From the NCBI RefSeq assembly GCF_009806555.1, contig NZ_VUOK01000060.1:124001-188000 (forward strand): a stretch of DNA of 64,000 nucleotides, read 5' to 3'. Source of the stretch: Methylobacterium sp. 2A. Lineage in GTDB: Bacteria > Pseudomonadota > Alphaproteobacteria > Rhizobiales > Beijerinckiaceae. Of this stretch, positions 17,435-25,135 are shown piece by piece (the stretch's first letter is position 1; each line of letters starts with the position of its first letter). Both the position numbers and the translations under genes were made by a program. A model generated the notes under the pieces. It was not told the origin of the DNA. It did not search any database and was given only the letters and a program-made list of their open reading frames with translations.

Positions 17435-18486
17435 CAGCCGATCCGGCCGCGTCCGGCTGCCAGCAGCCACAGGAAGAACGGGGCGCCGACCAGCGCCGTG
17501 AGGATGCCCAGCGGTACCTCGATCGTCCCGGCATTCCGCGCGATCAGATCGACGATCAGGAGATAGCCGGCGCCGAGCATCAGGGAGGCCGGAAGCAGCC
17601 GGCGGTAATCCGGACCCACGAGCAGGCGCGCGATATGCGGCACGATCAGCCCGATCCAGCCGATCACGCCGGTCATCGAGACCGCGGCTGCCGTGACCAA
17701 GGTCGCGCCGGCGATCAGCACGGGGCGCAGGATCCGCGTCTCGACGCCGAGTGCCCGGGCCTCCTCGTCACCGAGGCTCATCAGGTTCATCCGCCAGCGC
17801 AGCAGGACCAGGGGTGCGAGGCCCAGCAGCATCATCGGCAGCACCGCGCCGACATCCCCCAGGGTGACCGAGGACAGGCTGCCGAGCAGCCAGAACGTGA
17901 TGGCGGGCAGCTGGTTGTAGGGATCGGCCAGGACCTTCAGGAGCGAGATGCCGGCCCCCAGCACCGCGCCCACCGCCACACCGGCGAGGACAAGGGTCAG
18001 GACCGGATCGTGACGCCGCACCGCCAGCCCGACCCCGTACACGGCCGCCACCGCGCCGAGGCCGCCCAGAAAGGCCAGCGTCTGTATCGGTGCCACCGGC
18101 AGGCCGAGATAGATCCCCAGTACGGCGCCGAGCCCGGCGCCTGCGGAGACGCCGAGGATGTCGGGGGAGACCAGCGGGTTGCGGAACAGGCCCTGATAGG
18201 TCGCTCCCGCCGCCGAGAGGGCTGCGCCGACCACCAGGGCGGCCACGACCCGGGGCAGGCGCACCTGCATCACAACCGTCTCGACCGCAGCCGGCGCACG
18301 GGCGGGCAGGCCGAGCAGCCGATGGCCGAGGACATGCGCCAGATCCGCGAGGGTGACGGGATATTTCCCGACCGCGAGCGCGAGCACGGCCAGCATCAGG
18401 AGTGCCGCCGCGGCGAGCAGCGCCCCCGGGATCCCGGCGCGTTGGTCCGTGCGTGCCGCTCCGGCAATTGCTGGCTCCCGGCTCAA
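17434..18486 (-). CDS. FecCD/BtuC-type ABC transporter permease
   Basis: A 350-residue inner-membrane permease with the FecCD features VVMQVRLPRVVAALVVGAAL, GATYQGLFRNPLVSPDILGVSAGA, FWLLGSLSSVTL and GWIGLIVPHIARLLVGPDYR. No ATG exists near the required N-terminus. The best start is the TTG at 18486, which overlaps the binding-protein stop as TTGA and gives a normal family length. Such an overlap argues for translational coupling. It forms the channel for the substrate delivered by the upstream binding protein. Confidence 0.88.
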   Translation of the reverse strand: MSREPAIAGAARTDQRAGIPGALLAAAALLMLAVLALAVGKYPVTLADLAHVLGHRLLGLPARAPAAVETVVMQVRLPRVVAALVVGAALSAAGATYQGLFRNPLVSPDILGVSAGAGLGAVLGIYLGLPVAPIQTLAFLGGLGAVAAVYGVGLAVRRHDPVLTLVLAGVAVGAVLGAGISLLKVLADPYNQLPAITFWLLGSLSSVTLGDVGAVLPMMLLGLAPLVLLRWRMNLMSLGDEEARALGVETRILRPVLIAGATLVTAAAVSMTGVIGWIGLIVPHIARLLVGPDYRRLLPASLMLGAGYLLIVDLIARNAGTIEVPLGILTALVGAPFFLWLLAAGRGRIG

Positions 18487-19529
18487 TGCCGGGCGTCCGG
18501 CGGAGCGAGCAGCGCGGCCGCCTGCGCCGCGTCGAGATCGACGTGATAGAAGCGGTGGTAGAAATCTCGCACGCCCTCCGACATCGGTTGCGGGAACCGT
18601 TCCGGGTAGAGCAGCCCCGCCAGCCAGCGCAGGCCGATCAGCCGGTTGACCCCCGGCGGCGCGTCGAACCAAGGGAACGGAAGCTGCGGCGCCAGGTAGA
18701 TCCGGCCCGTCTGCACCGCCCGCACGTCCCGCCAGAGCGGTTCCGTCCGCACGGCGGCCGCGAAGGCCGGATCGAGGGTGACGATCACGTCCGGGTTCCA
18801 GGCGAGGATCTGCTCCGGCGAGACGGCGCCGAGGCGCCCGTCGCCGGCCTGCGCCACGTTCCGGCCGCCGGCCGCCTCCAGCACTTCGGTGTTGATCGAG
18901 CCGGCAAACCCCGTCTCCAGCCCGCGTGGACCACGGGCATAGTAGACGCCGGGCCGCCGAGCCTCCGGGATGGGTCCGACCGCCTTCGCCACCGTGCCCA
19001 TCAGCGCCTCCGCGGAGGCCGCGAGGGCGTCGGCCTCCGCCTGCCGGCCGAGGGCCGCCCCGAGCTGCCGATAGGTCTCGGGCATCCGGGCGAAGCTGCC
19101 GTCGAGCAGGATGTAGGGGATACCGGTCTGGGCCTGCACCCGGTCGGCGAGGGACGCGTAGGTCGGGCCGAGGCTGCCCGAATCGACGATCAGGTCGGGC
19201 TTGGCGGCGAGCACGGCCTCGACATTGGCGGTGCCGCCCCGCCCGGTCAGGCGGCCATAGGCCGGGAGCGTCCGGGTGCGCGGGTCGAGGAACGGCAGCG
19301 CCTCGGGCCGGGGCGCGCTGACCCAGCCCGCCATCCGGTCGGGCGCCAGTGTGTAGAGCAGCACTGCGGCCGGGGGCCCGGCGGCCAGCACCCGCTCGAT
19401 GCGATCCGGCAATTCGACGGTCCGGCCGGCGGCGTCGGTGAACGGGCGCGCCGCGGCTCCATGGGCCAGGGCCAGACAGGCGAGCAGCGCCCCTGCAAAC
19501 GACCGGCCGTATGCCACCCAGGAACGCAT
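18483..19529 (-). CDS. Metal-chelate/cobalamin-type substrate-binding protein
   Basis: A 348-residue periplasmic receptor of the FhuD/BtuF/MolA class (Peripla_BP_2). A signal peptide (about residues 1-28, ending AAA) precedes RPFTDAAGRTVELPDRIERVLAAGP, the family's opening strand. KPDLIVDSG and ILAWNPDVIVTLDPAF are the usual lobe motifs, and the C-terminal PFPWFDAPPGVNRLIGLRWL resembles receptors annotated for iron or molybdate. It starts with TGATG overlap after the VOC gene. The ligand is not assignable from sequence. Confidence 0.87.
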   Translation of the reverse strand: MRSWVAYGRSFAGALLACLALAHGAAARPFTDAAGRTVELPDRIERVLAAGPPAAVLLYTLAPDRMAGWVSAPRPEALPFLDPRTRTLPAYGRLTGRGGTANVEAVLAAKPDLIVDSGSLGPTYASLADRVQAQTGIPYILLDGSFARMPETYRQLGAALGRQAEADALAASAEALMGTVAKAVGPIPEARRPGVYYARGPRGLETGFAGSINTEVLEAAGGRNVAQAGDGRLGAVSPEQILAWNPDVIVTLDPAFAAAVRTEPLWRDVRAVQTGRIYLAPQLPFPWFDAPPGVNRLIGLRWLAGLLYPERFPQPMSEGVRDFYHRFYHVDLDAAQAAALLAPPDARH

Positions 19530-19915
19530 CAGACGGATCCACGCTCCAGGATTTCGATCAGCGCCCCGTCTGGCCCCTCCACGAAGGCGATGCGCAGGCC
19601 CGGCCCCCGCTCCGTGATGCCGGTCCGCACGGGGACGCCCCGGGCTTCGAGATCCGCCATCGCCGCTTCGATGTCGGCGACGCGCAGGCCGATATGCTCA
19701 ATGCCAAGGCACGGTGTCGGTCCGGCCGGCGCGGTCCCGGCCGGGGCCTGCTCGATGAACACCGTGAGGCCGCCGAGGTCGAGGACGACCCGCTGGACCG
19801 CCCCGTCACCGACGCGCTTCACCTCCCGCGCGCCGAAGGTTTGGACGTAGAAGGTCGCGGCCGCCACGGCGTCGCGGCTGCGCAGATGGACGTGGTCACA
19901 GGTGTAGTGCTGCAT
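19529..19915 (-). CDS. VOC-family (glyoxalase-like) protein
   Basis: A 128-residue single vicinal-oxygen-chelate domain pair: HVHLRSRDAVAAATFYVQTFGA, then GIEHIGLRVADIEAAMADLEARG and LRIAFVEGPDGALIEILER. Potential metal ligands are the His in HVHL and HIGL and the Glu in LIEILE. It resembles methylmalonyl-CoA epimerase or lactoylglutathione-lyase-like proteins. It is the first gene of the operon and shares one nucleotide with the importer's binding-protein gene, an unusual partnership discussed in the findings. Confidence 0.83.
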   Translation of the reverse strand: MQHYTCDHVHLRSRDAVAAATFYVQTFGAREVKRVGDGAVQRVVLDLGGLTVFIEQAPAGTAPAGPTPCLGIEHIGLRVADIEAAMADLEARGVPVRTGITERGPGLRIAFVEGPDGALIEILERGSV

Positions 19916-20065
19916 CGGGTCCCGGATCCTCGCGATTCGGCTTCCGGGGTGGCTGGTTCGGGAGCCCGACCCGGTCTGACGCCGAAGTTATGCACCGCGT
20001 ACCGTCTGGGCGAGGGGCACCGCTTGACGTCCCACGCGAACCCGCAGACTTTCGCGATCAGGACC

Positions 20066-20111
20066 GTTGCAGCTATGCAACAGCCTTCCCACATTCGGGT
20101 GGAATTTCCAC
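20066..20111. promoter_or_regulatory. Two inverted repeats upstream of the dnaJ-like gene
   Basis: GTTGCA-GCTA-TGCAAC (20066-20081) and GTGGAA-T-TTCCAC (20099-20111) are perfect small inverted repeats within 70 bp of the dnaJ-like start. Neither matches CIRCE. They could be operators or short RNA stems. Confidence 0.35.
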
Positions 20112-20132
20112 TCCGCATAGCCATAGAGTTCC

Positions 20133-21071
20133 ATGCGCAATCCCTACGACGTGCTGGGCGTGGCCAAGGGGGCGAGCGAGGCCGACATCAAGAAGGCCTA
20201 TCGCAAGCTCGCCAAGGATTTCCACCCCGACCGCAACAAGAACGACGTGAAGGCCAAGGACCGGTTCGCCGAGGCGAACGCGGCCTACGAGATCCTGGGC
20301 GACGCCGAGAAGCGCAAGCAGTTCGACCGCGGCGAGATCGACGCCGAAGGCAAGCCGCGCGCGACCGGATTCGAGGGATTCGGGGGCGGCTTCGGCGGCG
20401 GGCGCGGCGGCAATTTCGACTTCGAGGGCATGGCCCGCGGCCGGCAGGGCGGCATGGGTGGCGGCATGGGCGGCGGGATGGGCGAGGACATCTTCTCGCA
20501 CATCTTCGGCGAGGCTTTTCGCGCGGGCGGCGCCGGCCCCGGCGGCCAGCGCGGCACGCCCAAGGGCGAGGACGTCGCCGCCGAGCTCGCCGTGACGCTG
20601 GAGCAGGTCGCCAGCGAGGAGAAGCTACGCCTCTACCTGCCCACGGGCCGCGAGGTGGACGTGGTCATCCCCCGCGGCGTGGTCGACGGGCAGACCATCC
20701 GGCTGCGCGGCCTCGGCCAGAGCGCCGGCCCGCGCGGCGAGCCGGGTGACGCGCTGCTGACCATCCGGATCCGGCCGCATCCCCGCTTCACGGTCGACGG
20801 CTCCGATCTGCGCACCACCGTCGACGTGCCCCTGGAGGATGCCGTGCTCGGCGGCACGATTCGCGTGCCGACGCTCACGGGCGCCGTCGAGATGAAGATT
20901 CCGTCGATGACGAGCTCGGGCCGGACCTTCCGCCTGCGCGGCAAGGGCCTGCCGCGGAAGGACGGGAATGCCGGCGATCTGTTCGCCACCACCGCCATCG
21001 TCCTGCCCGAGGGCGAGGATGCGGCGCTGATGGAGTTCGCCCGGGCGCGGCGCGGCGCGAAGGCCGCTTGA
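20133..21071 (+). CDS. DnaJ/CbpA-type co-chaperone
   Basis: A 312-residue J-protein. The J domain spans about residues 1-70 with the HPD motif in FHPDRNKN. A Gly/Phe/Met-rich linker (FGGGFGGGRGG, GGMGGGMGGGMG) leads to a DnaJ C-terminal substrate-binding region (GEDVAAELAVTLEQV, RLRGLGQSAGPRGEPGD, LEDAVLGGTIRVPTLTG). The four CxxCxGxG zinc repeats are absent, so it is a class B (CbpA-like) protein. It should stimulate DnaK. It stands between divergent genes and is followed by fabI. Confidence 0.9.
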   Translation: MRNPYDVLGVAKGASEADIKKAYRKLAKDFHPDRNKNDVKAKDRFAEANAAYEILGDAEKRKQFDRGEIDAEGKPRATGFEGFGGGFGGGRGGNFDFEGMARGRQGGMGGGMGGGMGEDIFSHIFGEAFRAGGAGPGGQRGTPKGEDVAAELAVTLEQVASEEKLRLYLPTGREVDVVIPRGVVDGQTIRLRGLGQSAGPRGEPGDALLTIRIRPHPRFTVDGSDLRTTVDVPLEDAVLGGTIRVPTLTGAVEMKIPSMTSSGRTFRLRGKGLPRKDGNAGDLFATTAIVLPEGEDAALMEFARARRGAKAA

Positions 21072-21165
21072 GGCGCGAGGGGCGGGCCGGACTTCCGTCG
21101 CCGGGCCGCCTCCGCTAAGGAGGCCCCCCGGCTCCGAGAGGGGCCGCGAGGCTTCGGGATCGATC

Positions 21166-21990
21166 ATGGCGGAACACGGGCAGGGCCTTCTGGCGGGCAA
21201 GCGGGGCATCGTCCTGGGGGTCGCCAACAACCGCTCGATCGCCTGGGGCATCGCCCGCAGCGCCCGCGCCCACGGTGCGGAGCTCGCCTTCACCTATCAG
21301 GGCGACGCCCTGCGCAAGCGCGTCGAGCCGCTCGCCAAGGAACTCGACGCCCACGTCATCGGCCATTGCGACGTGACCGAGGCTGCGACGATCGACGCCG
21401 TGTTCGCGGAGGCGGCCCGGGTCTTTCCCGACGGCATCGACTTCGTGGTCCATTGCATCGCCTTCTCCGACAAGGACGAGCTGACCGGCCGCTACATCGA
21501 GACTTCGGAGGAGAACTTCACCAAGTCGCTCCTGGTCTCGTGCTACTCGTTCACGGCGGTGGCGCAGCGCGCGGAGAAGATCATGCGCCCGGGCGGCTCG
21601 CTGGTGACGCTGACCTATTACGGCGCCGAGAAGTGGATGCCGCACTACAACGTGATGGGCGTCGCCAAGGCGGCGCTCGAAGCGTCGGTGCGCTACCTCG
21701 CGGCCGATCTCGGGCCGAAGAACATCCGCGTCAACGCGATCTCGGCCGGGCCGATCAAGACGCTGGCCGCCTCGGGGATCGGCGATTTCCGCTACATCCT
21801 GAAGTGGAACGAGTACAACGCGCCCCTGCGCCGGACGGTGACGATCGGCGAGGTCGGGGAGACGGCGGCCTATCTCGTCTCCGACATGGCGGCCGGCATG
21901 ACCGGCGAGATCCTGCACGTGGATGCGGGCTACCACGTCGTCGGCATGAAGAACCCCGAGGCGCCGGACCTGACGCTCGACAAGGATTGA
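21166..21990 (+). CDS. fabI: Enoyl-[acyl-carrier-protein] reductase FabI
   Basis: Last step of each fatty-acid elongation cycle, NADH-dependent, cytoplasmic. The 274-residue protein has the nucleotide-binding GVANNRSIAWGIA, the catalytic Tyr151/Tyr161/Lys168 set (YYGAEKWMPHYNVMGVAK, the FabI Y-x6-K spacing), and IRVNAISAGPIKTLAASGI. Length is normal. The 94-bp gap after the dnaJ-like gene could allow co-transcription. Confidence 0.96.
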   Translation: MAEHGQGLLAGKRGIVLGVANNRSIAWGIARSARAHGAELAFTYQGDALRKRVEPLAKELDAHVIGHCDVTEAATIDAVFAEAARVFPDGIDFVVHCIAFSDKDELTGRYIETSEENFTKSLLVSCYSFTAVAQRAEKIMRPGGSLVTLTYYGAEKWMPHYNVMGVAKAALEASVRYLAADLGPKNIRVNAISAGPIKTLAASGIGDFRYILKWNEYNAPLRRTVTIGEVGETAAYLVSDMAAGMTGEILHVDAGYHVVGMKNPEAPDLTLDKD

Positions 21991-22069
21991 GGGGCGGCGC
22001 GTCCCCCTCTCCCCTCTGCGGGCGACACAAGTTTGCGGTCTCGGTGAGCTAATCCGTCAACTTGGAAGG

Positions 22070-22110
22070 GCGCGGGTCCCCTCTCCCGGGCGGGAGAGGG
22101 GGCCTGTCGC
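22070..22110. repeat. Dispersed pyrimidine/purine hairpin element, copy 2
   Basis: CCCCTCTCCC (22078-22087) pairs perfectly with GGGAGAGGGG (22092-22101) across a GGGC loop, flanked by GCGCGGGT and CCTGTCGCG. It matches the element at 1446-1489. A partial copy (CCCCCTCTCCCCTCTGCGGG) lies about 75 bp upstream. It sits between convergent fabI and the AAA ATPase. Confidence 0.65.
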
Positions 22111-22193
22111 GCTCCGTCATCAGCCGCGCGCCAAGCCTGTGTAGCGCGTAACCCGTCTGCGGGGGAGGGCGTCCGCAGCAGACCGCGACCGCC

Positions 22194-23348
22194 TCACTCG
22201 TCTTCCACCTCGGCGAAGTCACCCGACAGCTTCAACCCCGCGATCCACGTCTCACCATCGCGCTTGATGACTGTGCGCGGCTGCGCGCGCCCGTGTTTTG
22301 CGATCCCCGTGGCCAGACGCTCGGAATGCGTCACCAGCCAGACCTGCGTGCGCTCCGCCGCCCGGGCAATCAGCCGGGCCAGCGGGTCCATGAGGTCCGG
22401 ATGCAGGCTGGTCTCCGGCTCGTTCAGCGCGATGAACGGCGGGAGGCGGTAGCCGAGGAGGGCGCCGGCGAGGGCGAGGTAGCGCAGGGTCCCGTCCGAC
22501 AGTTCCGAGGCGGAAAAGACCCGGCCGGCGAAGTCCGGGACTATCAGGCCGAAGCTCGCCTCCCGCCCCGGCTCCGGCACGACGAGCCGTGCCCCGGGGA
22601 AGGTGCCGTCCACGGCCGCGTCGAGGTCGGCCGTGTCCTGTCGGATGTGCGCGAGGGTGGCGAAGACCGCCGCGAGATCCGAACCGTCGGAGGCCAGCGT
22701 CGGCGTCGTCACGGCCAGGCAGGGGCGTCGAAGCGGCGACTCCGCGTCGGTGCGGAAGCCGTGGTGGAAGCGCCACGCCGTCATGGCCTGGCGCGTCAGA
22801 GCGATCTCCGGCTGGCCGTTCGCGTCGAGCAGGCTACCGAGAGCCGTCTCAGTGGCGAGCAGGTCCGACCCAAGGGATTGCTTGCGCCCCTCGGCGTTGC
22901 GGACGAAGCCGGTGCGGCCGTCGCGGTCGAGGATCACGGCCGTGCGGCCGCCCGTCCGGACCGTCAGGCGCTCGGCCTTGACCTGCGGCTCCTGGCGGAA
23001 GGCCGCGCCGTAGATCTCCGCGCCGGCCTGCGGAACGAGGCCGATCTCCACCGCGTAGGTGAAGTCCTGCCCGGTGGTCTCTTGGCGCAGCGTCGCCGAC
23101 AGGCGGATCCGGGCGGGATCGCCCTGCCGACGACGCCCAGCCCAGAAGGCGGAGTCCATGCCGCCCTCCGCGGCGAGGTCGCGGGTCAGGGTACCGCGGG
23201 CCGCCGCCTGCAACAGTTCGAGGGCGCGGTAGAGGTTGGTCTTGCCGGTCCCGTTGCCGCCGACGAAGACCGACAGGTTATCGACCGGGAACCCGATCCG
23301 CCGCAGCGTCCGGTAGCCCGAGACCGCCACCTCCCGAACGACCAGCAT
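22194..23348 (-). CDS. AAA_21/RecF-like ATPase (stand-alone)
   Basis: A 384-residue P-loop ATPase of the SMC/RecF/OLD-like AAA class. Walker A is GGNGTGKTN (about residues 30-38), an ABC-type signature LSDGTLRYLALAGALL precedes Walker B IALNEPETSLHPDL, and the switch VTHSERLA follows. No TOPRIM nuclease domain is fused and no partner nuclease gene lies next to it, so it is not an OLD endonuclease as it stands. Its middle part is divergent. It is separated from PPK2 by 17 bp and could be co-transcribed. Role unknown. Confidence 0.82.
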   Translation of the reverse strand: MLVVREVAVSGYRTLRRIGFPVDNLSVFVGGNGTGKTNLYRALELLQAAARGTLTRDLAAEGGMDSAFWAGRRRQGDPARIRLSATLRQETTGQDFTYAVEIGLVPQAGAEIYGAAFRQEPQVKAERLTVRTGGRTAVILDRDGRTGFVRNAEGRKQSLGSDLLATETALGSLLDANGQPEIALTRQAMTAWRFHHGFRTDAESPLRRPCLAVTTPTLASDGSDLAAVFATLAHIRQDTADLDAAVDGTFPGARLVVPEPGREASFGLIVPDFAGRVFSASELSDGTLRYLALAGALLGYRLPPFIALNEPETSLHPDLMDPLARLIARAAERTQVWLVTHSERLATGIAKHGRAQPRTVIKRDGETWIAGLKLSGDFAEVEDE

Positions 23349-23365
23349 GACGCGGCTCCAGGATC

Positions 23366-24340
23366 TCAGTCGGGAACCGTCAACTCCGCAATGCCCTTCG
23401 GGGCGTCAGGGAATCGCGGGTCCATCGCCTCCAGCGTATCCGCCACGGTCCGCGCGATCACGTAGTTGCGGAACCACTTGTGATCGGCCGGCACCACCAG
23501 CCAGGGCGCATAGGGCGTCGAGCAGCGGGTGAGGGCGTCCGCGAAGGCCTGCTGGTAGGCATCCCAGGATTTCCGCTCGACCAGATCGGCCGGATCGAAT
23601 TTCCAGTGCTTCTCCGGATCGGCGATCCGGGCCTCCAGGCGCTTCTTCTGCTCGGCCTTGGAGATATGCAGGAAGAACTTGACGATCGTCGTGCCCGATT
23701 CGGTGAGCAGGCGCTCGAAGTCGTTGATCCGGCCGTAGCGGCTCTGCCAGACCGCGTCCCACACGAGGCCCTTCACGCGCACGACCAGCACATCCTCGTA
23801 GTGGCTGCGGTTGAACACGCCGATCAGGCCGCGTCCCGGCGCCCTGGCATGGTAGCGCCAGAGGAAGTCGTGATCGAGTTCGTCGCTCGACGGCACCTTG
23901 AACGAGGTGACGGTGCAGCCCTGCGGGTTCACGCCCTTGAGGACGGACCGGATCGTCCCGTCCTTGCCGCCCGTATCGATCGCCTGGAAGACCAGTAGCA
24001 GGCTGCGCGCCCGCTCCGCGTAGAGGCGTTCCTGAAGGGCGATGATGCGCTCCCTCTCCTTGGCCAGCGCGTCCTTGGCCCAGTCCTTGTCGAGGCCGCC
24101 ATCGGCGCCCGTATCCACGGCGCTGAGGTGGAACCGGGTGCCGGGCGCAACCGTGATGATGCCCGGGGCTGCGCGGACGGGCACCTGAGGATGGCCCCCC
24201 GGTCCTTCCCGCACGGCCTCCGCCACGCCGCCGGCCCACCGGGCGGTCGATGGCCGGCTCGATCCGTGCAGGTCGGCGGTCTCTGTCACGCCATCGGCGG
24301 GTTTCTGGCCGCGATGATGCTTGCCGTGCTTCTTCGACAT
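23366..24340 (-). CDS. Polyphosphate kinase 2 family protein
   Basis: A 324-residue PPK2-type enzyme that transfers phosphate between polyphosphate and nucleotides. The P-loop IDTGGKDGTI (about residues 121-130), FNRSHYEDVLVVRV, the lid region RINDFERLLTESGTTIVKFFLHISKAEQKKRLEAR and WVVPADHKWFRNY-type end motifs are typical. The first 60 residues are basic and low-complexity. The ATG at 24340 gives MSKKHGKHH; the open frame continues upstream only as noise. PPK2 class cannot be set by eye. Confidence 0.9.
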   Translation of the reverse strand: MSKKHGKHHRGQKPADGVTETADLHGSSRPSTARWAGGVAEAVREGPGGHPQVPVRAAPGIITVAPGTRFHLSAVDTGADGGLDKDWAKDALAKERERIIALQERLYAERARSLLLVFQAIDTGGKDGTIRSVLKGVNPQGCTVTSFKVPSSDELDHDFLWRYHARAPGRGLIGVFNRSHYEDVLVVRVKGLVWDAVWQSRYGRINDFERLLTESGTTIVKFFLHISKAEQKKRLEARIADPEKHWKFDPADLVERKSWDAYQQAFADALTRCSTPYAPWLVVPADHKWFRNYVIARTVADTLEAMDPRFPDAPKGIAELTVPD

Positions 24341-24436
24341 GGGGCAGGACCTGTTTCCGGGTGTTGCCGGCCGTCGGCGAGAACGGATGGCGCTCCGAGC
24401 CGTTCCGAGCGCCGGTGCAGGACGGGATTGAGACGG

Positions 24437-25024
24437 TTGGTCAGCATCTACTTCATCCGCCACGGCCAGACCGACTGGAATGCCGAGGGCCGCCTCCAGG
24501 GCGGCCGCGACACCGATCTGAATGCGCAGGGCGAACTCCAGGCCGCCGCCGTTGCGGAGCGCCTCGCCGTGGCGGCGGGCGAGAGGCTGGTGGATGCGGA
24601 TTTCGTGGCGAGCCCGCTCAAGCGGACCCGGCGCACCATGGAGATCTTGCGGACGAATCTCGGCCTGCCGCCGGAGGGCTATCGGACCGACCCGCGCCTG
24701 CGGGAGATCGGTTTCGGAAGCTGGGAGGGATCGACCTGGGCGGAGATCCGCCGCCGCGATCCGGCCGGCGCCGCAGGCCGAGACCGGGACCGCTGGCACC
24801 ATCGCCCGCCCGGGATCGGGGGCGAGAGCTACGCCGCCCTGGTCGAGCGCGTCGGCCCGCTGCTCTCCGGTTTGGAGCGCGATACGGTCATCGTCGCCCA
24901 TGGCGGCGTCGCGCGGGCGGCGCTGGTGGCGCTCGGCCATCTCGACATCTACGCCGCCCCGCGGATCGGGATCCGCCAGGGCGAGGTGCTGATTCTGGAG
25001 CCCGCCGGCTGGCGCTGGGGTTGA
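24437..25024 (+). CDS. Histidine phosphatase (phosphoglycerate mutase-like)
   Basis: About 195 residues with the branch-2 fold signature FIRHGQTDWNAEGRLQGG (RHG with the phospho-accepting His), SPLKRTRRTMEIL, LREIGFGSWEGSTWAEI with the acid residue and VIVAHGGVARA with the second catalytic His. No ATG is available before the RHG motif; TTG at 24437 (or 24428) is the likely start, with GGACGGGA upstream. It is divergent from PPK2 by 96 bp, so both may be phosphate-related, but the substrate is unknown. Confidence 0.85.
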   Translation: MVSIYFIRHGQTDWNAEGRLQGGRDTDLNAQGELQAAAVAERLAVAAGERLVDADFVASPLKRTRRTMEILRTNLGLPPEGYRTDPRLREIGFGSWEGSTWAEIRRRDPAGAAGRDRDRWHHRPPGIGGESYAALVERVGPLLSGLERDTVIVAHGGVARAALVALGHLDIYAAPRIGIRQGEVLILEPAGWRWG

Positions 25025-25135
25025 TCAGGTGCGCGAGCGCAGTGCAAAGCCGCCTCGATAACGGCATGATCGGTGGGCTATAGGGCGGCTGCCACGAGAG
25101 GCGCCGGCCTGCGCGGGCGGCCAGCGGAGCAGCGG

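Noticed and set aside
22010..22110. Tandem GC hairpins as a CRISPR array
   Set aside because: No regular spacers or repeat units; these are palindromic intergenic elements.
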